A stretch of DNA of 5,028 nucleotides from a bacterium (GTDB taxonomy: Bacteria; Patescibacteriota; Minisyncoccia; Minisyncoccales; CG1-02-41-26): positions 1 through 5,028 of the forward strand of contig JAGGTS010000027.1 of NCBI GenBank assembly GCA_021163625.1, written 5' to 3'. Position numbers and translations under genes: made by a program. This document shows positions 1 through 5,028 of this stretch, piece by piece. Below the pieces are notes generated by a model that saw nothing but the letters and a program-made list of their open reading frames with translations, was not told where the DNA came from and made no database searches. Each line of letters opens with the position of its first letter. The first letter of the stretch is position 1.

Positions 1-842
1 AATGTTACCTGTGAAATAACATGGGTAATTTCTGTTGCCGGCATATTTGATATTCTGTACGCCATTTGATAAAAACCTAACGCTGCCACACCGAGTAACT
101 TTCCCACAAAAATATCGTCGCCTTGAGTAATCAAAAAAACCAATATACTTGAGCCCAAAACCCACTTGCCAAATCCAAAAAGTTCTTTTGCTCTCCCCAA
201 ATCAAAACTTAAATGTGGCCTATAAGGATGTATTAAGTAGCTTACCACAAATCTTGCAAAGCTTCCAGCGAGTAAGCCGAGGACAAGCGCCCAGACATTT
301 TTTAAGATTAAAACAGCAGAAATTGCCACGATGAAATCAGCCAATGTGCCGCTAAGCTGGTATATAAATTGTTTGTTAAATTCAAGTTCTTTCTGAAAAT
401 AGATAACCCCGATATTGGTAAATGCCTGAAGAAGCACTGCGAACCCGATAACCTGAATTATGGACTTCGCTTCCGGCGCATCAAAGAAGATTGCAGCGTA
501 AGGAGCTATAAAAAAGAGAATTGCAAATAGAATAAATCCTCGTAGAATCAGAACGGTCCAGGCAGAATCAAGATAAGATTTTATATCTTCTTTCTTTTGA
601 ACTAATGCTTGCTGGAACCCTGTTTGCGAGAAAGTATCCAAAGTCGCCATTGTCAGGAGAGCGATACCCATCAAACCAAAATCATTTGGCGAAAGAATGC
701 GAGCTAAAATTACAAGCCTAATTAAACTGAACCCACGATTAACTATCCTAAGTAAAAATACCCAAAAGCCGCCTTTAACTACACGCTGAGAGAGGGTTTT
801 GCCTGGCTCCATCAGATTGTTAACAACTCTTTTAATTTTCAT
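1..842 (-). CDS. Polysaccharide flippase, WzxC-like (MOP superfamily, PST family), N-terminal part, cut by window edge
   Basis: This is an integral inner-membrane protein expected to flip lipid-linked oligosaccharide repeat units for a surface glycan. The frame is open from an ATG at 840-842 to the left edge, giving 280 codons plus two bases; full family members are near 450-500 residues, so the C-terminal part is missing here. Visible features are a basic N-terminus, a GGFWVFLLR entry into the first helix (about 24-45), the motif ARILSPNDFGLMGIA (47-61), and further hydrophobic segments near 94-118, 128-147, 165-181, 184-203 and 228-248. The block GKLLGVAALGFYQMAYR (247-263) is a hallmark of WzxC-type exporters. 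No strong ribosome binding site precedes the ATG. It is divergent from the second flippase, and an abiEii fossil lies immediately upstream. Family assignment is confident; the glycan substrate is unknown. Confidence 0.9.
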   Translation of the reverse strand, partial: MKIKRVVNNLMEPGKTLSQRVVKGGFWVFLLRIVNRGFSLIRLVILARILSPNDFGLMGIALLTMATLDTFSQTGFQQALVQKKEDIKSYLDSAWTVLILRGFILFAILFFIAPYAAIFFDAPEAKSIIQVIGFAVLLQAFTNIGVIYFQKELEFNKQFIYQLSGTLADFIVAISAVLILKNVWALVLGLLAGSFARFVVSYLIHPYRPHLSFDLGRAKELFGFGKWVLGSSILVFLITQGDDIFVGKLLGVAALGFYQMAYRISNMPATEITHVISQVT

Positions 843-849
843 TACTACA

Positions 850-940
850 AATTAATTTTTTAAAAAATATCAAAGTAATAAATTTTATCCTCGTTAATCA
901 AAAATGGCGCTAATCTACTTTTAAGATTTTCAAGATTTGA
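850..940 (-). pseudogene. Fossil 3' end of a second abiEii gene
   Basis: This stretch aligns without gaps to 3770-3860, the 3' end of the intact abiEii, at a constant offset of 2920 bases; by hand count about 74 of 90 bases match, and ten in a row are identical at 901-910. On the minus strand it reads as the AbiEii C-terminus, including LAPFLINEDKIYYFDIF where the intact gene has LAPFLIDEKKIYYLDIF. The codon matching Glu259 of the intact protein is TAA here, and another in-frame TAA lies upstream at 953-955, so at most about 30 codons stay open. Similarity stops abruptly beyond 940. It is therefore a decayed piece of a paralogous toxin gene, ending just ahead of the flippase start at 842. The mutation pattern keeps protein similarity, which suggests it diverged while still coding. 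Confidence 0.85.
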
Positions 941-1039
941 AACAGCCCAAAATTACCTTTGGATTTTTGGTGTTTATTTTTATCTTTTCTGCTGCTTGGT
1001 TAATCTAAGCGATATAAGCTAAATAACTGTTAAAGTCAA

Positions 1040-1068
1040 TTTACTCAATATGTTTTTGCTGATAAAAT
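1040..1068 (+). promoter_or_regulatory. Candidate promoter with extended -10, possibly giving a leaderless transcript
   Basis: A -35-like TTTACT (1040-1045) and a -10-like TAAAAT (1063-1068) are separated by 17 bases, and the -10 is preceded by TG plus one base, as in extended -10 promoters. The -10 ends seven bases before the ATG at 1076, so transcription would begin at or next to the start codon. No Shine-Dalgarno sequence lies in between. In AT-rich DNA such matches arise by chance, so this is tentative. Confidence 0.4.
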
Positions 1069-1075
1069 TAAAAAT

Positions 1076-2314
1076 ATGAAATTAAAACAAAATATTGTTA
1101 ATTTTTTGCGCTGGTCGCAAAAGTATACCAAAACTGATATGCTTTATGCCGCCAAAGGAGGTTTTTGGTGGATTTTTGGCGAAGCCGTAGTGGCAGCAAT
1201 TTCTTTTTTGACAATGATTGCTTTTAGCCGCTGGATCCCAAAGAAAACTTTTGGAATTTATCAATATGTGCTTTCCGTTGTTGCCATTTTTGGGATTTTT
1301 ACTCTCCCGGGAATGTCCCAAGCTCTTACCAGGGCAATTGCCAGAAAAAAAGAAGGAATGCTTTGGCTATGTTATAAAACAAGCCTTAAATGGGCAACAA
1401 TCGGCATTGCCGGTGTTCTGCTGGTTTCTCTCTGGTATTTCCTCCACCATAATTTTATTTTAGGCGCTTCATTTTTAATTGCAAGTTTTTTGTTTCCTGT
1501 CCCCAGAATTTCCAATTTTGCTTTTGGTTTCTGGCAAGGTAAAAAAAATTTTGATATTCGGGCAAAAAGCCTAATGGTTATCAATACTTTAGAAGCGGCA
1601 ACATTTATCCCTGTTCTGTTTTTTACAAATAACATTATTATTATTTTTATTGCCTATTTTATTTCCCGGGCAATATTTCGCTCCCTGTTTTTTAGGTTCA
1701 CTTTAAATAAAATTAAAAATCAAGAGATAGACAAAGAAACCCTGCCTTTCGGCAAGCATTTAACTTTAATGCAGGCGATTGGTTTGTTTGCCCAACAGAT
1801 AGACAAAATTATCATCTGGCAATTTTTAGGGCCAATTCCAGTAGCAATATATTCTTTTGCTCAAGTTCCCCTTCAGAAAATTCAGGGGTTAATTCCTATT
1901 TCTCCTTTGGCTTTGCCAAAACTTAGCGAAAAGAGTATTAAAGAAATAAAAAAAGGAATTTTTAAGAAATTCCTTAAACTCTTTTTAGTTTCTATACCTT
2001 TAACTGCCTTCCTCATTTTAATTGCCCCTTTGATTTATAAAATTCTATTCCCTCAATATATAGAATCTATTCCTTACTTCCAGGTTTTAGCCCTAACTTT
2101 GGTTTTTTTGCCTTTTTCGCTTCTTAGCACTTCTTTTGTAGCTGAAATGAGAAAAAAAGAACTTTATATTACTTCAGTGATAAGTCCTATTTTGAAAATT
2201 ATTTTATTTTTAATCTTAATTCCTTTTTATGGAATCTGGGGAATAATTTTTGCCATTTTGATTACCCAGGTTTGCTCAAGCGCTCTAACTCTTTATTTCT
2301 TCAAAAAGATTTAG
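1076..2314 (+). CDS. Oligosaccharide flippase (MOP superfamily, Wzx/RfbX-like)
   Basis: This complete 412-residue membrane protein is a probable inner-membrane flippase for undecaprenyl-linked oligosaccharides. It has about twelve hydrophobic segments, with the first near 28-50 (GGFWWIFGEAVVAAISF) and others near 61-79, 104-124, 127-142, 170-205, 305-323, 335-356 and 366-408. Two family cues are the FSRWIPKKTFGIYQYV block after helix 1 (50-65) and the QIDKIIIWQFLGPIPVAIYSFA block (241-262), the usual position of the D-K-hh-hG-xxxG-hY motif. Helices are separated by lysine-rich loops typical of AT-rich genomes. The start is the ATG at 1076; the preceding stretch fits a leaderless transcript better than a ribosome binding site. 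It is divergent from the WzxC-like gene and only distantly related to it, so the two probably serve different glycans or came from different sources. Substrate unknown. Confidence 0.9.
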   Translation: MKLKQNIVNFLRWSQKYTKTDMLYAAKGGFWWIFGEAVVAAISFLTMIAFSRWIPKKTFGIYQYVLSVVAIFGIFTLPGMSQALTRAIARKKEGMLWLCYKTSLKWATIGIAGVLLVSLWYFLHHNFILGASFLIASFLFPVPRISNFAFGFWQGKKNFDIRAKSLMVINTLEAATFIPVLFFTNNIIIIFIAYFISRAIFRSLFFRFTLNKIKNQEIDKETLPFGKHLTLMQAIGLFAQQIDKIIIWQFLGPIPVAIYSFAQVPLQKIQGLIPISPLALPKLSEKSIKEIKKGIFKKFLKLFLVSIPLTAFLILIAPLIYKILFPQYIESIPYFQVLALTLVFLPFSLLSTSFVAEMRKKELYITSVISPILKIILFLILIPFYGIWGIIFAILITQVCSSALTLYFFKKI

Positions 2315-2327
2315 GCATAGACACTTC

Positions 2328-2356
2328 GATATCTTCAGAGACATCTGCTTTTCCTT
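2328..2356 (+). terminator. Weak candidate terminator hairpin after the second flippase
   Basis: The stem GATATCT (2328-2334) pairs with AGACATC (2339-2345) around a TCAG loop, with one A-C mismatch on the plus strand that becomes a G-U pair in minus-strand RNA. On the plus strand it is followed by a pyrimidine-rich TGCTTTTCCTT. It lies in the short gap between the flippase stop and the convergent SDR remnant, where a terminator is expected. The stem is weak. Confidence 0.3.
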
Positions 2357-2377
2357 AAAAAACAAATAAAACTTATG

Positions 2378-2534
2378 CTATAAATAAATTTTAGTGAACC
2401 ATTTTTTTGTTTTTTCTACTCCTTGCTTGAAAGAAACTTTTGGCTTCCAATTTAGCAATTTTTCTGCCATTTTAATGCTTGCTTTGGTATGCATCGGGTC
2501 GCCAACGCGTGGAGGAAGATAAGCCCTCTCTCCG
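2378..2534 (-). pseudogene. 3' remnant of an NAD-dependent epimerase/dehydratase (SDR) gene
   Basis: Read on the minus strand and ending at TAG (2378-2380), this frame encodes about 50 residues: first PPRVGDPMHTKAS, then LLNWKPKVSFKQGVEKTKKW and a short tail. This is the C-terminal signature of extended SDR sugar-nucleotide enzymes (UDP-glucose 4-epimerase or dTDP-glucose 4,6-dehydratase type), where a P-x-GD-x-x-x-T segment leads to a K-x-LGW-x-P motif and a final helix ending in W-F/Y. The NAD-binding Rossmann half and the catalytic S and YxxxK residues, about 250 residues in a normal protein, are absent. The frame joins, near 2525-2537, to the 5' part of a nucleotidyltransferase gene in a different reading frame. 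It is therefore a broken gene. Sugar specificity cannot be told from the tail. Confidence 0.82.
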
Positions 2535-2762
2535 CCAATTAAATTCTTCTTCAAAATCTTTTGAAATTAAAACAGCAATATCAGAAATATTATACTGATA
2601 AAAAAGCTCAATCAAATGGTTAATGATTGGCTTTCTTTTTATCGGCAAAAGAGGTTTTGGAATTTCATAAGTTATGGGATAAAGCCGAGCTCCCTTGCCC
2701 CCGGCTAAAATAACCGCTTTATAGGATTTTATTTTATATTGATTTAATTGATAATTTACCAT
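2472..2762 (-). pseudogene. Truncated NDP-sugar nucleotidyltransferase, running out of frame into an SDR tail
   Basis: Residues 14-76 are the start of a GT-A-fold nucleotidyltransferase, which makes NDP-sugars from sugar 1-phosphate and NTP. Visible are YKAVILAGGKGARLYPIT (14-31, the G-G-x-G-x-R-L-x-P-x-T nucleotide-binding loop), PKPLLPI (35-41) and ISKDFEEEFNW (66-76). Family members are usually about 230-350 residues. Here similarity ends at Trp76 and the remaining 20 residues are the adjoining SDR coding sequence read in the wrong frame, so the sugar-binding half and the second metal-binding aspartate are lost. An internal deletion spanning the end of this gene and the start of the SDR gene explains it best. 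The start lies 11 bases after the NYN gene stop, so it could be cotranscribed with it. A functional product is unlikely. Confidence 0.85.
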
Positions 2763-2773
2763 TTCTTTATTCT

Positions 2774-3331
2774 TTAATGACTCTCTAAAAATTGTTTTAT
2801 CTCTTCCGCTCTTAACAATCTAACATCGTCAGCAACACTGGAAAGGCCGTATGACTGCCCCTTGGGAATGCCTACATATTGAACGGTTTTGCTAAAGGCC
2901 TGAACTTCCTCAACCGCGGGCGCTAAATCAGTGTCAGAACTTAATAGATAGGCAATATCATATTTGTCTTTTCTGGCAAACCTAATCATTTCTACCGCTA
3001 AGCGAACATCAACGCCTTTTTCGTGATAAGTTTTGTCCGGATGACGAATTAATCGCCCAAGAATTACATCGATATTTTGTCTCTGTAATTTACGAATTAA
3101 TTTTTGTTGGTCGGCATACATCTTTTCGCTTTTCTGATTATTTAATTGCCTTTTTACGGCGCCGATGTAGTAACGGACTTCAATTAAATCATTATTTCCG
3201 ACCAACCATTCAGCAAACTCTCTAAAATCAAAATTAAGCAAACTATATTTACCCTCAAGTCTTAATGATAATTCTTTTAACTTAAAGTAAAAATTACTTC
3301 CGTCAATAAAGACAAACGCCCTTTTATTCAT
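2774..3331 (-). CDS. NYN-domain (LabA/DUF88-like, PIN-fold) putative ribonuclease
   Basis: This 185-residue soluble protein consists almost wholly of an NYN domain, a PIN-like fold whose members are known or predicted metal-dependent RNases. Acidic motifs appear in the expected order: FVFIDGSNFYF (6-16, Asp10), KGVDVRLAVEMI (105-116, Asp108) and LLSSDTDLAPAV (129-140, Asp133 and Asp135), followed by the strand VQYVGIP (150-156). All expected acidic positions are present, so an active nuclease is plausible; its RNA target is unknown. The ATG at 3329-3331 is preferred over an in-frame TTG eleven codons upstream, because the added residues would come from the leader hairpin and the domain begins right after the ATG. 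A consensus promoter lies upstream and a hairpin sits in the leader. Similar small NYN proteins are frequent in CPR genomes; a role in the surrounding glycan locus is not indicated. Confidence 0.88.
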   Translation of the reverse strand: MNKRAFVFIDGSNFYFKLKELSLRLEGKYSLLNFDFREFAEWLVGNNDLIEVRYYIGAVKRQLNNQKSEKMYADQQKLIRKLQRQNIDVILGRLIRHPDKTYHEKGVDVRLAVEMIRFARKDKYDIAYLLSSDTDLAPAVEEVQAFSKTVQYVGIPKGQSYGLSSVADDVRLLRAEEIKQFLESH

Positions 3332-3341
3332 AAAATAAAAG

Positions 3342-3375
3342 ACCGCCGTCGCTCGCCGAAGCAAGGGAAGGCGGT
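3342..3375 (-). promoter_or_regulatory. GC-rich hairpin with U-rich tail in the leader of the NYN gene
   Basis: ACCGCC (3342-3347) pairs with GGCGGT (3370-3375), with a possible inner GCT/AGC pair (3351-3353 with 3360-3362). On the minus strand the hairpin is followed at once by the T-rich run CTTTTATTTT and then the ATG at 3331. The form is that of an intrinsic terminator or attenuator, lying between the promoter (3392-3419) and the start codon. It is strikingly GC-rich for this DNA. It may be an attenuator, a target for cleavage by the encoded nuclease, a dispersed REP-like palindrome, or a terminator for transcripts arriving from the abiE side. Confidence 0.6.
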
Positions 3376-3391
3376 GGGATTAACTATTTTA

Positions 3392-3419
3392 ATTATAGCA
3401 ACCCAAATAACCCTGTCAA
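3392..3419 (-). promoter_or_regulatory. Perfect sigma-70-type promoter for the NYN gene
   Basis: On the minus strand TTGACA (3414-3419) and TATAAT (3392-3397) are both exact consensus hexamers, separated by 16 bases. Transcription would start near 3385, about 54 bases before the NYN ATG at 3331, giving a leader that contains the hairpin. This is the strongest promoter signal in the window. Confidence 0.8.
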
Positions 3420-3497
3420 GAGTTTTTTGATTTTTATCCGCCTCTATTGATTTATATTGATAACCATTAGGCATTAATTTATTAAATATTGCGCCTT

Positions 3498-3602
3498 TCA
3501 ATAATTTTCTTTGTAAAATGGAAACCACCTATTAAAGACATCTTCTAATTTAAATAGAGGATAATTATTTGCTCTTTCTATCAATTCGTTTAAAGCCGTA
3601 GA
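3498..3602 (-). pseudogene. Unidentified 34-codon coding remnant
   Basis: Between a TAA (3603-3605) and a TGA (3498-3500) the minus strand encodes 34 residues with protein-like composition, including LNELIERANNYPLFKLEDVF and then RWFPFYKENY. There is no ATG in the frame. The amphipathic start followed by F-x-LEDVF and an aromatic-rich segment resembles the beginning of a winged-helix domain such as the one AbiEi antitoxins carry, but this is only an impression. It lies among other gene fragments, so I read it as part of a broken gene rather than a small functional one. Confidence 0.35.
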
Positions 3603-3651
3603 TTACTCAAAAAATAATAATTTTTTAGTATTGTCAAAAATAGCCCATTTG

Positions 3652-3774
3652 CTAACTATAAAATTCTTGGAACCATTTTACTGTTTCTTTTAGCCCCTCT
3701 TCAAAGCTATACTCTGGCTGCCAGCCAAGCTCTTTTTTCGCTCTGGAAAAATCAAGGCAGCTTCTTTTCAAATC
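3652..3774 (-). pseudogene. 3' remnant of a second SDR (UDP-glucose 4-epimerase-like) gene, abutting abiEii
   Basis: Ending at TAG (3652-3654), this minus-strand frame encodes about 40 residues: DLKRSCLDFSRAKKELGW, then QPEYSFEEGLKETVKWFQ and a short tail. This is the C-terminal signature of extended SDR sugar-nucleotide epimerases, with the R-S-x-x-D-x-S-x-A-K-x-x-LGW-x-P motif. Everything before it, some 270 residues in a normal protein, is missing; the frame meets a TGA at 3781-3783, inside abiEii. The fragment overlaps the last codons of abiEii by seven bases, so the toxin gene sits exactly where the body of the epimerase gene should be. The sequence differs clearly from the SDR tail at 2378-2534, so the two are not a recent duplication. 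Confidence 0.8.
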
Positions 3775-4556
3775 ATTTTTTCAAAGATATCAAGGTAATA
3801 AATCTTCTTCTCGTCAATTAAAAATGGCGCTAATCTCCTTTTTAGGTTTTTGAGATTTGGCTTTACTTTTTTTTGATAGAATCTGCCTAATTTTTTGAAA
3901 AGTTCTTTTTCGTTTTTTACTTTCAATTCAGAAAAAAGAAGCGGCGATGGTTCTACCTTACGACTTAAAAACCAAACTACATCATAAAGATCTCTTGGTT
4001 GAAAGTCCTTTCTTTTTAGGGTTGCTCTTATTTTTTGAGAAAAAAGAAATTCTAAGGTATTGGTAATAACGCTTTGAACCATTCCAAACCTACCCAAAAT
4101 AACAATTTCCGTCTCCGGCTTTATTTTTGGACTGGTGTAATCCATCTTGATTGCTAAATTTTCATCTTTATGGGGACTAATTCCCAACTGAAAAAGCAAA
4201 TTCTTAAATTTCATTTTTCCAATTCCCGAATCGTCTGTCCTTTTCATTTTATATTCTATTTCAAATCCCTCTTTTTCTAATTTACTCTTTACTCTTAAAA
4301 AAAGATTTTCAATTTCCGAAAATTTTAACCCAAGATTGTCAAAATCTAAATCTTCTGAAAATCTATCTAAATCTCTTAAAAGTCGCAAACTGGTGCCTCC
4401 GATAAAAGAAAGAAGTTTAGAAGACTTCTCTTGGTATAAATAATAAATAATTTTGGTTTGAAGATATTCTCTAATTAATGCCCGGGGTTTATTTTCTGGG
4501 ATATTTAACCTTTTCCCTTCTTCCTTCAGGTTGTCTAATAGGTATTTACTTGCCAT
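3768..4556 (-). CDS. abiEii: AbiEii/AbiGii-family nucleotidyltransferase toxin (type IV toxin-antitoxin)
   Basis: This 262-residue protein is the toxin of the AbiE abortive-infection/type IV toxin-antitoxin family, a cytosolic DNA-polymerase-beta-like nucleotidyltransferase. Characterised members stop growth; MenT relatives do so by adding nucleotides to tRNA. Motif I is intact: IGGTSLRLLRDLDRFSEDLDFD (52-73) with GG-T/S, Arg65, Ser67 and the metal-binding Asp69 and Asp71. The third acidic position fits IKMDY (Asp139). The later FLFSQKI (170-176, Lys175) and RDLYDVVWFL (188-197) match motifs III and IV, so the enzyme looks active. Its ATG overlaps the end of abiEi by 11 bases, implying translational coupling; no separate ribosome binding site is seen. 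Its last codons run into an SDR gene tail, and a fossil of a paralogous 3' end lies at 850-940. Confidence 0.93.
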   Translation of the reverse strand: MASKYLLDNLKEEGKRLNIPENKPRALIREYLQTKIIYYLYQEKSSKLLSFIGGTSLRLLRDLDRFSEDLDFDNLGLKFSEIENLFLRVKSKLEKEGFEIEYKMKRTDDSGIGKMKFKNLLFQLGISPHKDENLAIKMDYTSPKIKPETEIVILGRFGMVQSVITNTLEFLFSQKIRATLKRKDFQPRDLYDVVWFLSRKVEPSPLLFSELKVKNEKELFKKLGRFYQKKVKPNLKNLKRRLAPFLIDEKKIYYLDIFEKMI

Positions 4557-5028
4557 AGTTGTTATATTTTTTAATTAAAATTTCAAGCAATTGATGAAAC
4601 AATTTATTCTTTTTTGAAACTTGTTTTTCCCAGTTTTTAAATTTTTTCCAATTAAAATTTTTGGGCAAATCCAATCTCATCTCTTCAACAAAACCTTCAG
4701 GATACTCTATTTTTCTCCCCTTTAAATAAAGATAATCAAATAAAGCCTTCTCGGGTAAAGCAATAATATAACTATATTTTTTTTCTACTAAAATAGATTT
4801 GAAGCCGAAAAATAAATCTGGTTTTAGGTGGCTATAATAAAAAACTCCGTAATTTTTTGTCTTGAATTTTTTAGTTTTATTTATGGTCACCGAAGTTATA
4901 GTAAAAGGAATATCGGGAATAATGCTGTAGTAATTCAAAGCACTTTCTAAACTAATATAAGATGGACTATAAATAAAATTTGCCAATAAAAATGGGTCTT
5001 TAACTCCAAAATCAGAAAGTTTGTAAAT
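4546..5028 (-). CDS. abiEi: AbiEi-family antitoxin/autorepressor, C-terminal part, cut by window edge
   Basis: The partner of AbiEii; in characterised pairs AbiEi neutralises the toxin's effect without binding it (type IV) and represses its own operon through an N-terminal winged helix. The frame is open through the right edge (160 codons visible) with no stop, so the N-terminal DNA-binding domain and promoter lie outside; an internal TTG at 4984-4986 is not the true start, because good family sequence (KLSDFGVKDPFLLANFIY) runs across it. Diagnostic segments are YSPSYISLESALNYYSIIP (visible 20-38), matching the conserved core of AbiEi-like proteins, and IIALPEKALFDYLYL (88-102). The C-terminus is lysine-rich and probably helical. 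The stop codon lies within the first codons of abiEii, an 11-base overlap. Assignment rests on these motifs and on the adjacent toxin gene. Confidence 0.9.
   Translation of the reverse strand: MYKLSDFGVKDPFLLANFIYSPSYISLESALNYYSIIPDIPFTITSVTINKTKKFKTKNYGVFYYSHLKPDLFFGFKSILVEKKYSYIIALPEKALFDYLYLKGRKIEYPEGFVEEMRLDLPKNFNWKKFKNWEKQVSKKNKLFHQLLEILIKKYNNYGK

Noticed and set aside
149..334. 61-codon plus-strand open frame
   Set aside because: It lies antisense within the WzxC-like flippase, whose minus-strand frame is open from 842 to the left edge with clear family motifs.
1082..1635. Open frames in other phases and on the minus strand inside the second flippase
   Set aside because: They shadow a complete 412-residue membrane protein and have no recognisable motif of their own.
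3332..3364. Upstream TTG start for the NYN protein (eleven extra residues)
   Set aside because: The extra residues come from the hairpin and T-rich run, and the conserved strand begins directly after the ATG at 3329-3331.
3328..3528. 66-codon minus-strand open frame overlapping the NYN leader
   Set aside because: It starts at GTG, crosses the consensus promoter and the leader hairpin, has no domain-like pattern and ends inside the NYN start region.
3610..3627. A/T-only inverted repeat as a terminator
   Set aside because: The stem contains only A-T pairs and would be very unstable; such runs are expected by chance in this AT-rich DNA.
3632..3637. Exact TTGACA on the minus strand as another promoter
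   Set aside because: No acceptable -10 hexamer occurs 15-19 bases downstream; only poly-T follows, and no intact gene starts nearby.
3768..3770. Reassigned TGA codon, as in some CPR lineages (Gracilibacteria, Absconditabacteria)
   Set aside because: TGA ends abiEii at a sensible family length, and no intact gene contains in-frame TGA.
4984..4986. TTG as the start of AbiEi
   Set aside because: Family-like sequence continues upstream in frame to the window edge, so the TTG is an internal leucine codon.
3768..5028. AbiE pair bounded by an insertion sequence or attachment site
   Set aside because: No transposase, tRNA or inverted repeats are visible; the right boundary lies outside the window, so mobility cannot be shown.

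Overview
The window is AT-rich (by eye about one third GC), with lysine- and isoleucine-rich proteins, weak or absent Shine-Dalgarno sequences and standard stop codons (abiEii ends in TGA, so TGA is not reassigned). Together with the gene content this suggests a Patescibacteria/CPR bacterium of Parcubacteria type. That assignment is an inference; no marker gene is present.

Layout. (1) Positions 1-842, minus strand: the N-terminal 280 codons of a WzxC-like polysaccharide flippase that runs off the left edge. (2) 843-1075: a divergent intergenic region holding a decayed 3' piece of a second abiEii gene and a candidate promoter for the next gene. (3) 1076-2314, plus strand: a complete, different MOP-superfamily flippase. 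(4) 2378-2762, minus strand: a deletion scar in which the first ~76 codons of an NDP-sugar nucleotidyltransferase run into the last ~50 codons of a sugar-nucleotide epimerase/dehydratase (SDR) gene. (5) 2774-3331, minus strand: an intact NYN-domain (PIN-like) putative ribonuclease, with a consensus promoter and a hairpin in its leader. (6) 3365-3767: no intact gene; it holds that promoter, a 34-codon unidentified coding fragment and the 3' tail of a second SDR gene. (7) 3768-5028, minus strand: an abiEi-abiEii type IV toxin-antitoxin pair with overlapping genes; abiEi runs off the right edge.

How it fits together. The backbone is a cell-surface polysaccharide locus (two flippases, a nucleotidyltransferase and two SDR sugar-nucleotide enzymes), but only the flippases look functional here. 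The sugar-nucleotide genes are truncated. One SDR tail directly abuts the intact abiEii, and a second abiEii 3' end survives as a fossil beside flippase 1. I read the window as a recombination-scarred glycan locus in which AbiE cassettes mark at least two of the junctions. The NYN gene looks like an independent unit. I see no rRNA, tRNA, CRISPR array, transposase or inverted-repeat-bounded insertion sequence.
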